Below, piece by piece: positions 54,543 through 61,188 of a stretch of DNA of 61,188 bases. The notes under the pieces were generated by a model. The model was not told where the DNA came from. It saw only the letters and a program-made list of their open reading frames with translations, and did no database searches. How positions within the stretch are numbered: the first letter of the stretch is position 1; each line of letters opens with the position of its first letter. Source of the stretch: an uncultured Clostridia bacterium (lineage in GTDB: Bacteria; Bacillota; Clostridia; Oscillospirales; Acutalibacteraceae); contig CALWVN010000010.1 in NCBI GenBank assembly GCA_944384995.1, forward strand, positions 1 to 61,188, read 5' to 3'. Position numbers and translations under genes: made by a program.

Positions 54543-55768
54543 TATAAACTCTCCAATGCTTCTCTTATTTTTACTGCTATTTCATACGCTAAATTAACCG
54601 GTACGGCGTTTCCCACCTGTTTGTATTGCTGTCCTACACTTCCACAGAATTGCCAATCATCAGGAAAACTCTGACATCTTGCGTTTTCTCGGATTGTAAA
54701 TGGACGAGGCTCCAATGGGTGACAGCGATCAGTCTGCTTTTGACTTGGAGAAGTTAGAACAGTAAGTGAAGGTTCATCTAAACTCAATCTTCTTAAAATA
54801 CCTGTTCTGCCGCCTTCCATATACCAACAGCTTTTCATATATTCTTTCGCAATATCCTCGGGAATATCTCTCCAATAACCACCCGGGGGAACAAGCTCAA
54901 ATATTTTGCGTTTATGATCGGAATATTGTGAGCCTTCACTTTGCGGACAATCTAAAAGAATATCTCTCAGTACTGGTTTATACTTATGAGGAGCAGGGAA
55001 ATCAAACTTAATTTTTGAAACTAAATCATTTCTAATTCCAATTGTAATTAAGCGTTCTCTTTTTTGAGCAACTCCGTAATCCCAAGCATTTAAGACTTGT
55101 TTTTGTATGGTATAGCCTTCGCTCTCAAAAATATCTGTGATTGTTTTGTATGTGCGCCCTTTATCGTGTGTCAACAAACCTCGCACATTTTCGAACAAAA
55201 ACATTTTTGGCTGGAGCTGTTCCAAAAATTTTGCGTAATGATAAAACAATGTACCTCGTGCATCTTCCAAGCCTAATCTTTTTCCAGCATAGGAAAATGC
55301 TTGACAAGGCGCACCACCTGATAATAAATCAAGCTCTCCTTTTTTTATGTTAAAATACTCCTCCAAATCTAAACAAGAAATATTGGCAATATCATCGTTG
55401 ATAACTCGCCAATTCGGACGATTGCATTTTAATGTATCTGACGCAGCTTTATCGAATTCTATTAAGCCGATTGTATCAAATCCAGCTTCTTCAATTCCTA
55501 AAGCAAGTCCACCAGCACCTGCAAATAATTCAATAGTCATTGGCTTTTTCTCAACAACCTCTGTCGGCTCTTGAACAAATTCTACTACATCACCAATATT
55601 ACAATTTAAAACTGCACAGATTTTCTCTATACTTTCAAATGACACTGTTTCATTTTTGCCCATTCGAGCCATCACATTAAAGCTAATACCGGCAGCTTCT
55701 TTCAATTCAGTACGATTCATATTTTTGTCTATCAGTAGCTTCCAAAGATTATTATAACAAACAGCCAC
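54542..55768 (-). CDS. DNA cytosine-5 methyltransferase with N-terminal HTH domain
   Basis: A 408-residue protein. Residues 1-70 are a Cro/C1-type helix-turn-helix (LWKLLIDKNMNRTELKEAAG); the methyltransferase has motif I FAGAGGLALG, IV GGAPCQAFS (catalytic Cys), VI FENVRG, VIII QKRERL and X VGNAVPVNLA. It protects GGNCC sites from the linked endonuclease. The HTH fusion suggests it also represses its own promoter, as in other auto-regulating C5 methylases. GTG start with GGAGG eight bases upstream. Confidence 0.93.
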   Translation of the reverse strand: MAVCYNNLWKLLIDKNMNRTELKEAAGISFNVMARMGKNETVSFESIEKICAVLNCNIGDVVEFVQEPTEVVEKKPMTIELFAGAGGLALGIEEAGFDTIGLIEFDKAASDTLKCNRPNWRVINDDIANISCLDLEEYFNIKKGELDLLSGGAPCQAFSYAGKRLGLEDARGTLFYHYAKFLEQLQPKMFLFENVRGLLTHDKGRTYKTITDIFESEGYTIQKQVLNAWDYGVAQKRERLITIGIRNDLVSKIKFDFPAPHKYKPVLRDILLDCPQSEGSQYSDHKRKIFELVPPGGYWRDIPEDIAKEYMKSCWYMEGGRTGILRRLSLDEPSLTVLTSPSQKQTDRCHPLEPRPFTIRENARCQSFPDDWQFCGSVGQQYKQVGNAVPVNLAYEIAVKIREALESL

Positions 55769-55801
55769 CGTTAATACCTCCGCTATAAATATGGTCTAAA
55801 A

Positions 55802-55849
55802 TACAATAATGGTTTGTTATATTATAGCTTATTTTATTGTAAAAATCAA
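55802..55849 (-). promoter_or_regulatory. Promoter of the R-M cassette with an inverted repeat around the -10 box
   Basis: Reading leftwards, TTGATT (55849-55844), 17-base spacer, TATAAT (55826-55821). An exact 8-bp inverted repeat TACAATAA (55802-55809) / TTATTGTA (55834-55841) embraces the -10 box and is a good candidate for the methylase HTH operator. Confidence 0.65.
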
Positions 55850-55932
55850 GTTATCTCACGATTTCGTTAGAAATTCTTTTTCACTAACACGAACTGTAAT
55901 TTGCTCGATTGTTAACACTAATCATAAAAAAA

Positions 55933-55960
55933 TCGGGTGCAGCCATTTAGCTACACCCGA
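55933..55960 (-). terminator. Terminator after the truncated tnpV
   Basis: TCGGGTG (55933-55939) with CACCCGA (55954-55960), one mismatch that becomes G-U in the minus-strand RNA, then AG/CT; reading leftwards a T7 run follows. Confidence 0.7.
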
Positions 55961-55965
55961 AACTT

Positions 55966-56091
55966 TTATGCATAAATTACTTCTGTATTCACAATCTCCG
56001 TTGCACGATTTCGGATATTGTTCATCTTCTGAACCCACAGCATTTGGTTTTCAGCCTTGAGCTTTTCGGTCACGCCTTTCTTCTCAGTAAG
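55966..56091 (-). pseudogene. Truncated tnpV (3' end only)
   Basis: Reads LTEKKGVTEKLKAENQMLWV then QKMNNIRNRATEIVNTEVIYA and stop, about 41 codons. It matches the last third of the intact tnpV at 58341 (WVQRMNNIRNRATEIVNAEM), with many silent changes, so it is an old or separately acquired copy, not a recent duplication. No start is left. Followed by a terminator of the same build as that of the intact gene. Confidence 0.85.
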
Positions 56092-56238
56092 TTATCTTAC
56101 CAACTGAAAAAGTGTGTTAGTACAACAAAAGTGCGACCTATTCACTTGCTAAAATTATTAGGTGGCAAATTAATTACAAAGCAAAAATTCATCACTTTTC
56201 TTCATATTGTTAGTTGAGTTTGGCTCGAATTATAGAAG

Positions 56239-56991
56239 TTATATGAGTAAATCGGAAGAATAATCATTAAGCAATGCAACAGGGGAACCGAACAAACAAC
56301 CTTCTTTCTGACCATTCAATATAAATATAGCTTCAAAGGTTGCATCAACAGTTCCGCTAAAGAAAAAATGGTTTCCAGAGTGGGGGTGGATTACATAAAA
56401 ATCTTCATTCAAACCGTTTGACTCCTTCGTTCTTCGTTCCCAACCCATATCGCTAAAATATTTAGTGGAACAAGCTAAATAAAGTTTTTGTTCACCTATA
56501 TCAGTTTTTAATACAACAATCCTACCTATCGTTTTTAAAGACTGGTCGTTCTGTTTAAAATTATCGGCCTCAACTTTTTCGGCATTTAAAAAAGCCTCAT
56601 CACAATAATGAAAGCTATCACAAGTAAATTTTCCGGTAATTGTATACAAAACAGGAGTGGTGTTGTTTACACGCCTATTCAATTGACTTATATCTTGAAT
56701 CAACCTGTTTTTTTGACAAAAAGATATGACTTTTCTAAATTTTTGAATATAATTTAGCTGACCTTCTTCGCTAAAAAACGATCTTCTTCGCGCACCAAAT
56801 GACAATCCAGATTTAATTATCTGCATTATGGTTGGTGTTTCTATTTGTGCTTGTCCATCTAATTCTATTTCTTTTTGAGTCTGAATTTTGCTCACATCTA
56901 TAGTGGATATTTGTGAGTATAGATTCTCAACTTTTGAATTAGAAAGATAACATATGTATTTAGGAAAGTCATGTGTCTTATTATTCGCCAT
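56239..56991 (-). CDS. Unknown protein encoded downstream of a kinase (possible DUF7019-like)
   Basis: A 250-residue AT-rich gene product. The N terminus YICYLSNSKVENLYSQIS recalls the DUF7019 pattern (Y-YLS-SKV--L), but the assignment is tentative. The middle has FSEEGQLNYIQKFRKVISFC and VLYTITGKFTCDSF; the end has FYVIHPHSGNHFFFSGTVDATFEAIFILNG. No membrane segment. ATG 56991 is chosen (AAAGGAG nine bases upstream); TTG at 57000 is the alternative. It starts 27 bases after the kinase gene and both are surely co-transcribed. Confidence 0.6.
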   Translation of the reverse strand: MANNKTHDFPKYICYLSNSKVENLYSQISTIDVSKIQTQKEIELDGQAQIETPTIMQIIKSGLSFGARRRSFFSEEGQLNYIQKFRKVISFCQKNRLIQDISQLNRRVNNTTPVLYTITGKFTCDSFHYCDEAFLNAEKVEADNFKQNDQSLKTIGRIVVLKTDIGEQKLYLACSTKYFSDMGWERRTKESNGLNEDFYVIHPHSGNHFFFSGTVDATFEAIFILNGQKEGCLFGSPVALLNDYSSDLLI

Positions 56992-57018
56992 ATATTTCAA
57001 CTCCTTTTGTAAATTATT

Positions 57019-58098
57019 TTAATCTCCTCGTATTGCTGTTCTGCCATCAAATGTGTCCCAGTCCTCCGATACTCCAATAAACTGCTTAGACAATTCTATT
57101 CTACCATCTTGTATATGTTTATTAATCATATCTTTGACATGTTTTGTTTCAATATCATAACCTTTTCTAGTTATTTCATATGTTCCAAAAGCCCTATACA
57201 ATGGCCAACCAACATATTCCTGTCCTAATTCGAAAAAAGCTGCTCTAAGTGCATACAACTGTCGCTGAAGCCACAAAGTCATATTATCAACATTATTTCT
57301 GTCCGTTGGCTCTTTGCAAGCTTTTATTTCTTCTAATTTAAATGGATATATACAATGGTTAATAGTTTTTAGTAGAGTGGCAAAAGATCTTTCCACGCTT
57401 ACCTCTTTACCAGAAAAATAAGAAGTTCCAAAATCTATAATTTTTAAATCGTAACTATGATGAAAATCTAAACTTGCATAGGGACGTTGACGAAGAAATT
57501 TAGTTATCATAATGTTCCTCCAATGCAAATCTCCATGAACTATATTGTTTTTCATAAAAATCTCATTGTATTGGATAAGTTTCGATGCAATATTAACTTT
57601 AACACCGAGTGGAATTATTCTTCGATCGTCACCTATTTTCATTTTGTCATCAGAAACATATCCCAATGAATCAAAGCTTTCTGTAAGAAAAGCCTCTAAT
57701 GTTACACCATCAATAAATTCCATTACTGTATAAAAATAGTCTTTATGATAGCCCGCATAGTAGATTTGTCCAACTATCTGTTCTGAGACACTTAATATAT
57801 CGCTTTCATCTGAAATGAAATATGGGTTGTCAAGTTTCTCGTCGTGCCATCCTGAGATAATATCTTTTGCAGAGCATAGCTTTTTTGCTTCATATAATCC
57901 TTGTGTTTTCTTATTTCTAATATCTTTAGTCCTTAATTTTAACCATATTTTAAAAGCAACTTTTCTGTCCAAAACAATATCATTCGCTAAAAATACAATA
58001 CCATTAGCTCCTCTAGATATTTCTTTTAAAAAACATAAATAATTAATTTTTACTATTTCATTATCAATTATTAGATCCCCATCTTTAATATAAATCAT
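57019..58098 (-). CDS. Eukaryotic-like serine/threonine protein kinase
   Basis: A 359-residue kinase. Gly-rich loop ISRGANGIVFLAND, VAIK lysine in VAFKIW, catalytic loop VHGDLHWRNIM (HGDLxxxN, as in atypical kinases) and DFG in KIIDFGTSYFSG are all in place; the enzyme should be active. It has no membrane segment, PASTA or other sensor domain, unlike the housekeeping PrkC type. C-terminal ~110 residues after the kinase are helical and unrecognised. AAGGGG precedes the start. It heads a two-gene unit between two tnpV copies; a defence or toxin-like role is inference. Confidence 0.85.
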   Translation of the reverse strand: MIYIKDGDLIIDNEIVKINYLCFLKEISRGANGIVFLANDIVLDRKVAFKIWLKLRTKDIRNKKTQGLYEAKKLCSAKDIISGWHDEKLDNPYFISDESDILSVSEQIVGQIYYAGYHKDYFYTVMEFIDGVTLEAFLTESFDSLGYVSDDKMKIGDDRRIIPLGVKVNIASKLIQYNEIFMKNNIVHGDLHWRNIMITKFLRQRPYASLDFHHSYDLKIIDFGTSYFSGKEVSVERSFATLLKTINHCIYPFKLEEIKACKEPTDRNNVDNMTLWLQRQLYALRAAFFELGQEYVGWPLYRAFGTYEITRKGYDIETKHVKDMINKHIQDGRIELSKQFIGVSEDWDTFDGRTAIRGD

Positions 58099-58142
58099 TT
58101 GGCATCCCCTTCAATTTTCTAGCAATTTTAATTGTATAAATA

Positions 58143-58151
58143 ATTATACCA
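58143..58151 (-). promoter_or_regulatory. Extended -10 promoter of the kinase module
   Basis: Reading leftwards, TGGTATAAT (58151-58143), 45 bases before the kinase ATG, with no clear -35 box. Confidence 0.5.
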
Positions 58152-58300
58152 TGAATTTTCGTTTTTTCTACACTTTTTACAATAAACCGAAACTGTTGCC
58201 GCAACATTACGATCGTTTTCAATTAACTATTTTTATATTTAGGTTTTGTTGAAGGTTATAACACATAAATATGTTATTTTTAAACATCAACTTAGAAAAG

Positions 58301-58334
58301 CGGCGACAGAGAGAACTTAATCTCCCTGCCGCCG
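58301..58334 (-). terminator. Terminator of the tnpV-mob operon
   Basis: A 14-bp stem (58301-58314 with 58321-58334) whose two A-C mismatches become G-U pairs in the minus-strand RNA; CTTTT follows on that strand. Confidence 0.7.
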
Positions 58335-58340
58335 TTGCAA

Positions 58341-58724
58341 TTATACTGTGCATATCATTTCTGCATTTACAATTTCTGTTGCACGATTACGGATATTGTT
58401 CATCCTTTGCACCCACGCCATTTGGTCAGTTGCTTTCAAGTTTTCCGTAACATTTTCTTTTTCGGCAAGTTCTTTTACTAACCGAAGGAACAAGGATGTC
58501 GCTTGTCGTTCAACCTCATCTAGATAAGCGGTGAGTTTTCCCGAAGTCATTAAATTGGTGTATAAAACACGGTGATTTTCTTTCAAAAATCGTTTGTGCC
58601 GCATACCCCACACACCGATATTAGCGTATTCTTCTTCGGTTGGTAATACAAGGTCGGGTAAGTAATAATCTCCCTGCAAGGTGTAGCTGATGCCCGTCTT
58701 TTCGTCTGTGAAATGCTTTTTCAT
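58341..58724 (-). CDS. tnpV: TnpV-family transposon protein
   Basis: A 127-residue protein of the TnpV family of clostridial mobilisable transposons (Tn4451 type). KTGISYTLQGDYYLPDLVLP at the start and MNNIRNRATEIVNAEMI at the end are conserved. The role is not known; it is not needed for transposase chemistry in the known elements. It is nine bases downstream of the relaxase gene. A truncated relative is present at 55966. Confidence 0.88.
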   Translation of the reverse strand: MKKHFTDEKTGISYTLQGDYYLPDLVLPTEEEYANIGVWGMRHKRFLKENHRVLYTNLMTSGKLTAYLDEVERQATSLFLRLVKELAEKENVTENLKATDQMAWVQRMNNIRNRATEIVNAEMICTV

Positions 58725-58733
58725 TTTGTTTTC

Positions 58734-59987
58734 CTACCTTTCATAATCTTTTTTTCTAAAGCGTTTTTCACGCTCTTGTGACTGTATTTTTGGTGCAGGA
58801 ATTGGCTCATAATAAATGCTCTTTTCCTGCTTTTTAAACCTTTCAAGGATACCGTCTATAAATTCTTTGACCGCTTTGGGCGCTGCCTTTAAGGCTTCAA
58901 GATACGGTCTGCACTTTTCCGTCAGCTCAGATAAGGTAGTTTTAAGCCGTGAAACTTCCGACTGTAATGACCATATCTGTCTCGTGAGATACCGATTTTC
59001 TTCCTGCAATTTCTTTGCTTCAGACACTGCTGAGTAGCTTTGTTTTGCAAGGGTTGTTAGCTTCTCGTAGTCATCAGCTGACACGGTATATTTGCCCGTA
59101 AACGACTTTTTGCCTGAATTGTCAATCTCATTAAAGGTCATAAAGGCATTGTGATTTTCTTCGTACCGTACCTGTTCTCCAGCGATTTTTTCTTGAAGAT
59201 TTGATAGTTTCTCTTTGTCTTTCTTGATTTTAAATTCAAGTGAAGCTAAGTTTTCAGCGGTACTCCCACGCTCTCCACGGCTGAATCCGTTAAAGCCTGC
59301 TTCCTGCATATGCTCATAAAACTTGTCCTGCAATATGCTGTAGGAAGCGTGATAGACCTGTTTTCCCTTGCTGTTGAGAATCGGATTTCCGTTTTCATCA
59401 AGAGCCTTTTCGGACTTCCATTTCTTTGAATGGCTCACTTGATGAATGACCTCTTTCACCTTTCCAACCAGTTCAGGATCTTTACAGCGCTTCGTCCAGC
59501 GCACCTCTTTGTCCACCACCGGCAGCGCCATAATATGCAGATGATAGTGATAAATCGGTCTGCCATACTTCTCAGTCATTGCTGTATTTAACTCATCAGC
59601 GTGCATTACAGCAGATACAATATTGTCTTTACCGTAGAGCTTTTCTGCAAAATGGAAAGCTTCTTCATAGAATCGACAGGCATATTCATAGCCGCCGTTC
59701 TGCTCGAAATAGTCGGTATTTACATCCATAATCATCTCGTCAAAGACTGTCGCATCGGGTTTTAAACCTTTCAAAGATACCATTCCTGCGCCAATCATTT
59801 TGTCAAGATGTTCGTTATAAGTCAGCTCTCCGCAGCTCTTAAAACTCACATTCATAGGCGTGCGTGAGAGGTCAACATTCATATTTTCATAGCTGTCATT
59901 TTTACGCTCAATGTGTCGTTCAAACTTGCCAACCGTCGCTCTTGTACGGGTTTCGATACGGGCGACACTGAAGTTTTGTTTCGCCAT
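58734..59987 (-). CDS. MobV/Pre-family relaxase (TnpZ-like)
   Basis: A 417-residue plasmid recombination/mobilisation protein. The N-terminal relaxase part includes MHADELNTA and the metal-binding triad HYHLHI (HxHxH at ~147-151, in IYHYHLHIMALPV). C-terminal ~170 residues are a long coiled coil (KIKKDKEKLSNLQEKIAGE; LQEENRYLTRQIWSLQSEV). It nicks at oriT and leads transfer with help from a conjugative element. AAAGGAG precedes the start. An oriT-like hairpin lies 42-69 bases upstream. Confidence 0.9.
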   Translation of the reverse strand: MAKQNFSVARIETRTRATVGKFERHIERKNDSYENMNVDLSRTPMNVSFKSCGELTYNEHLDKMIGAGMVSLKGLKPDATVFDEMIMDVNTDYFEQNGGYEYACRFYEEAFHFAEKLYGKDNIVSAVMHADELNTAMTEKYGRPIYHYHLHIMALPVVDKEVRWTKRCKDPELVGKVKEVIHQVSHSKKWKSEKALDENGNPILNSKGKQVYHASYSILQDKFYEHMQEAGFNGFSRGERGSTAENLASLEFKIKKDKEKLSNLQEKIAGEQVRYEENHNAFMTFNEIDNSGKKSFTGKYTVSADDYEKLTTLAKQSYSAVSEAKKLQEENRYLTRQIWSLQSEVSRLKTTLSELTEKCRPYLEALKAAPKAVKEFIDGILERFKKQEKSIYYEPIPAPKIQSQEREKRFRKKDYER

Positions 59988-60028
59988 TTTCTCACTCCTT
60001 TCCGCAGGTGAATTTTCGGGAAGCCTCA

Positions 60029-60056
60029 GTTACACAACTTTTTCAAAGTGTGTAAC
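60029..60056 (-). other. Candidate oriT / relaxase recognition hairpin
   Basis: GTTACACAACTTT pairs with AAAGTGTGTAAC around a TTC loop (one bulged A). It contains AGTGTGTAAC, similar to the GTGTGTTA core nicked by MobV relaxases of the pMV158 group. It lies just upstream of the mob gene, the usual place for oriT. Confidence 0.5.
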
Positions 60057-60227
60057 CCACTATGACACTTTCAGCACTTCGGCTGCAAAGATGTCGTGGG
60101 CTCTCCGAGGGGGTTATGGGGCGTTGCCCCGTTGTCTGCGGACAACTCCCCAGCAAGGGCTGTCCTTTGAAAAGGACACCCTGCACCCCGTCTAAACTTT
60201 ATGCTGTTACTTCCCGAAAAAGGAACA

Positions 60228-60272
60228 TTGCAAGGTTGCAGGTGTGCCAGCTTTTGCAATGTTGCAACCTTG
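60228..60272. repeat. Direct and inverted repeat pair upstream of mob
   Basis: The words TTGCAAGGTTGCA and TTGCAATGTTGCA are direct repeats with one change; CAAGGTTGCA (60231-60240) and TGCAACCTTG (60263-60272) form an exact 10-bp inverted repeat. It could be a terminator or a binding site for an element protein. The rest of 59988-60279 has no gene that I trust. Confidence 0.5.
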
Positions 60273-60279
60273 AAAAACC

Positions 60280-61188
60280 TCACTCCGTTTTTTCGGAAAG
60301 CTCCCAGTACCACTGACTACCCTCTTTGAGAGATCGGACATTCAGCGCCTTCTTCGCCTCGTCCAGCACACGCTTGGAGATACCAATCGTCTGTGCTTTC
60401 TTTACCAGCTCTTTCTGCGGATATTTGCCCTTTGAAAGATATTCAAGGATAAGATTTTCCGCCTGCTCGGATTTCTTTTCTTTTGGAATACCGCTTAATA
60501 GATCGTCCACCGATATATCATAATGACCGAGCCATCGAAATCCGTTCTCCTTGCCCAGCGCAAAAGCAATCGGCTCGCCTTCTGGAGCAAGGGAGGACTT
60601 GTCCTGCACCATCACTCTGACCCGTGGTTTGTCTTTGATTCTCCCGACAATCAGGACGCTTCTTGCCGAAGCCTGAAAGTCAATGGAGCCAAGCCCACGG
60701 TAAGACGACTTGTTCCCACTGCCCTTATTCATATGACCGACAAGCAAAACCGCACAGTCATATTTTTCTGCGATTCGTCCGAGCTGTGCCATCACATTGC
60801 GAACTTCATTAGCGTTGTTCATATTGATATTTGCCCCCACATACGCCTGAATCGGATCAAGGATTATCACCCTTGCGCCGACCTCTATGATTGCTTTTTC
60901 AATGCGATCATCCAGCATACTGAGTGCAGCTTCCGATTCGTCTATGACTTTAATTTGTGTACAGTCTGCTTCAGCTGCTTCTAATCTCGGCTTGATGGTA
61001 TCTTCCAGTCCGTCCTCGGCAGTTTGATAGATGATCTTTACAGGCTCACGCTCGGTATTGTCATAGGGCAGTGCTTCTCCCTTTGAGAGAAGCGCCACCA
61101 GCCTTAACGCCAAAGTTGTTTTGCCCTCGCCGGGATCGCCCTGAATGATTGTGATTTTTCCGTATGGGATATATGGATACCAAAGCCA
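60280..61188 (-). CDS. RepA-like AAA ATPase/helicase, partial at the right edge
   Basis: At least 302 residues, cut by the end of the window. The visible start YIPYGKITIIQGDPGEGKTTLAL holds the Walker A (GDPGEGKTT) of the RecA/RepA-like AAA_25 family; Walker B is VIILDPIQAYVG, followed by VLLVGHMNKGSG and SSYRGLGSIDFQASARSVL. The C-terminal ~80 residues are a winged-helix (YPQKELVKKAQTIGISKRVL). Proteins of this kind act in replication of mobile elements. The true start is beyond base 61188. Confidence 0.87.
   Translation of the reverse strand, partial: WLWYPYIPYGKITIIQGDPGEGKTTLALRLVALLSKGEALPYDNTEREPVKIIYQTAEDGLEDTIKPRLEAAEADCTQIKVIDESEAALSMLDDRIEKAIIEVGARVIILDPIQAYVGANINMNNANEVRNVMAQLGRIAEKYDCAVLLVGHMNKGSGNKSSYRGLGSIDFQASARSVLIVGRIKDKPRVRVMVQDKSSLAPEGEPIAFALGKENGFRWLGHYDISVDDLLSGIPKEKKSEQAENLILEYLSKGKYPQKELVKKAQTIGISKRVLDEAKKALNVRSLKEGSQWYWELSEKTE

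Noticed and set aside
60071-60313. 80-codon minus-strand frame between mob and the RepA-like gene
   Set aside because: Contains the repeats and the 3' end of the next gene; no ribosome site. Similar junk frames recur in clostridial elements.
1-61188. CRISPR arrays, tRNA, rRNA and riboswitches
   Set aside because: I found no regularly spaced repeats and no cloverleaf or known aptamer pattern by eye; a covariance-model scan could still find something small.

Overview
The window looks like chromosomal DNA of a gut-type Clostridia (Bacillota), probably an Oscillospirales-like lineage. Evidence: consensus TTGACA/TATAAT promoters with 17-bp spacers, AGGAGG ribosome sites, GPH-family sugar transporters, EFR1 ferredoxin, CsoR, HxlR and AraC regulators, and a TnpV/MobV element typical of clostridial transposons. 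The first ~51 kb is GC-rich with uniform codon use. From ~51.1 kb the sequence becomes clearly AT-richer and carries accessory DNA. I saw no rRNA, tRNA or CRISPR array.

Region 1 (about 90-18,841, + strand) is one tightly packed 12-gene operon with a strong promoter at 91-119 and a perfect terminator at 18,815-18,841. It encodes two DUF5107-TPR proteins, GH2, GH110-like and GH95 glycosidases, two membrane-anchored metallophosphoesterases, and a set of oxidoreductases. Two zinc MDR dehydrogenases, a COG3618 lactonase, tagaturonate reductase (UxaB) and altronate dehydratase (UxaA) fit, step by step, an oxidative route L-galactose -> lactone -> L-galactonate -> D-tagaturonate -> D-altronate -> KDG. 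Uronate isomerase is absent, which argues against plain galacturonate use.

Region 2 (18.8-31.7 kb) is housekeeping and stress: an HMA metal chaperone, an EFR1 flavodoxin-ferredoxin, a two-component system flanked by duplicated small membrane proteins, a copper-type P1B ATPase with a CsoR-like box over its start site, CsoR itself, a DUF1835 protein, Ogt, an iron-sulfur flavoprotein, a SirTM-type sirtuin overlapping a zinc macrodomain (ADP-ribosylation control), and an HxlR regulator divergent from an MBL-like protein.

Region 3 (32.3-51.1 kb) holds further glycan use: a GPH transporter + GH2 pair, a UvrA2-like ATPase, and an eight-gene operon on the - strand (GH3, lipoprotein, GH39, GH20-like, GPH transporter, esterase, MBL hydrolase, SGNH hydrolase) transcribed divergently from an AraC regulator. 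The glycosidases lack signal peptides, so imported oligosaccharides are probably cut in the cytoplasm.

Region 4 (51.1 kb to the end) is a mobile accessory region: a decayed element gene and DUF4180, a restriction-modification cassette (HTH-fused C5 methyltransferase, Eco47II-family endonuclease, OLD-like ATPase), a two-gene kinase/unknown module lying between a truncated and an intact tnpV, then a MobV relaxase, an oriT-like hairpin and a partial RepA-like ATPase running off the right edge. The kinase module is the best candidate for an undescribed (defence-like) system; the L-galactose operon is the best candidate for a new metabolic arrangement.
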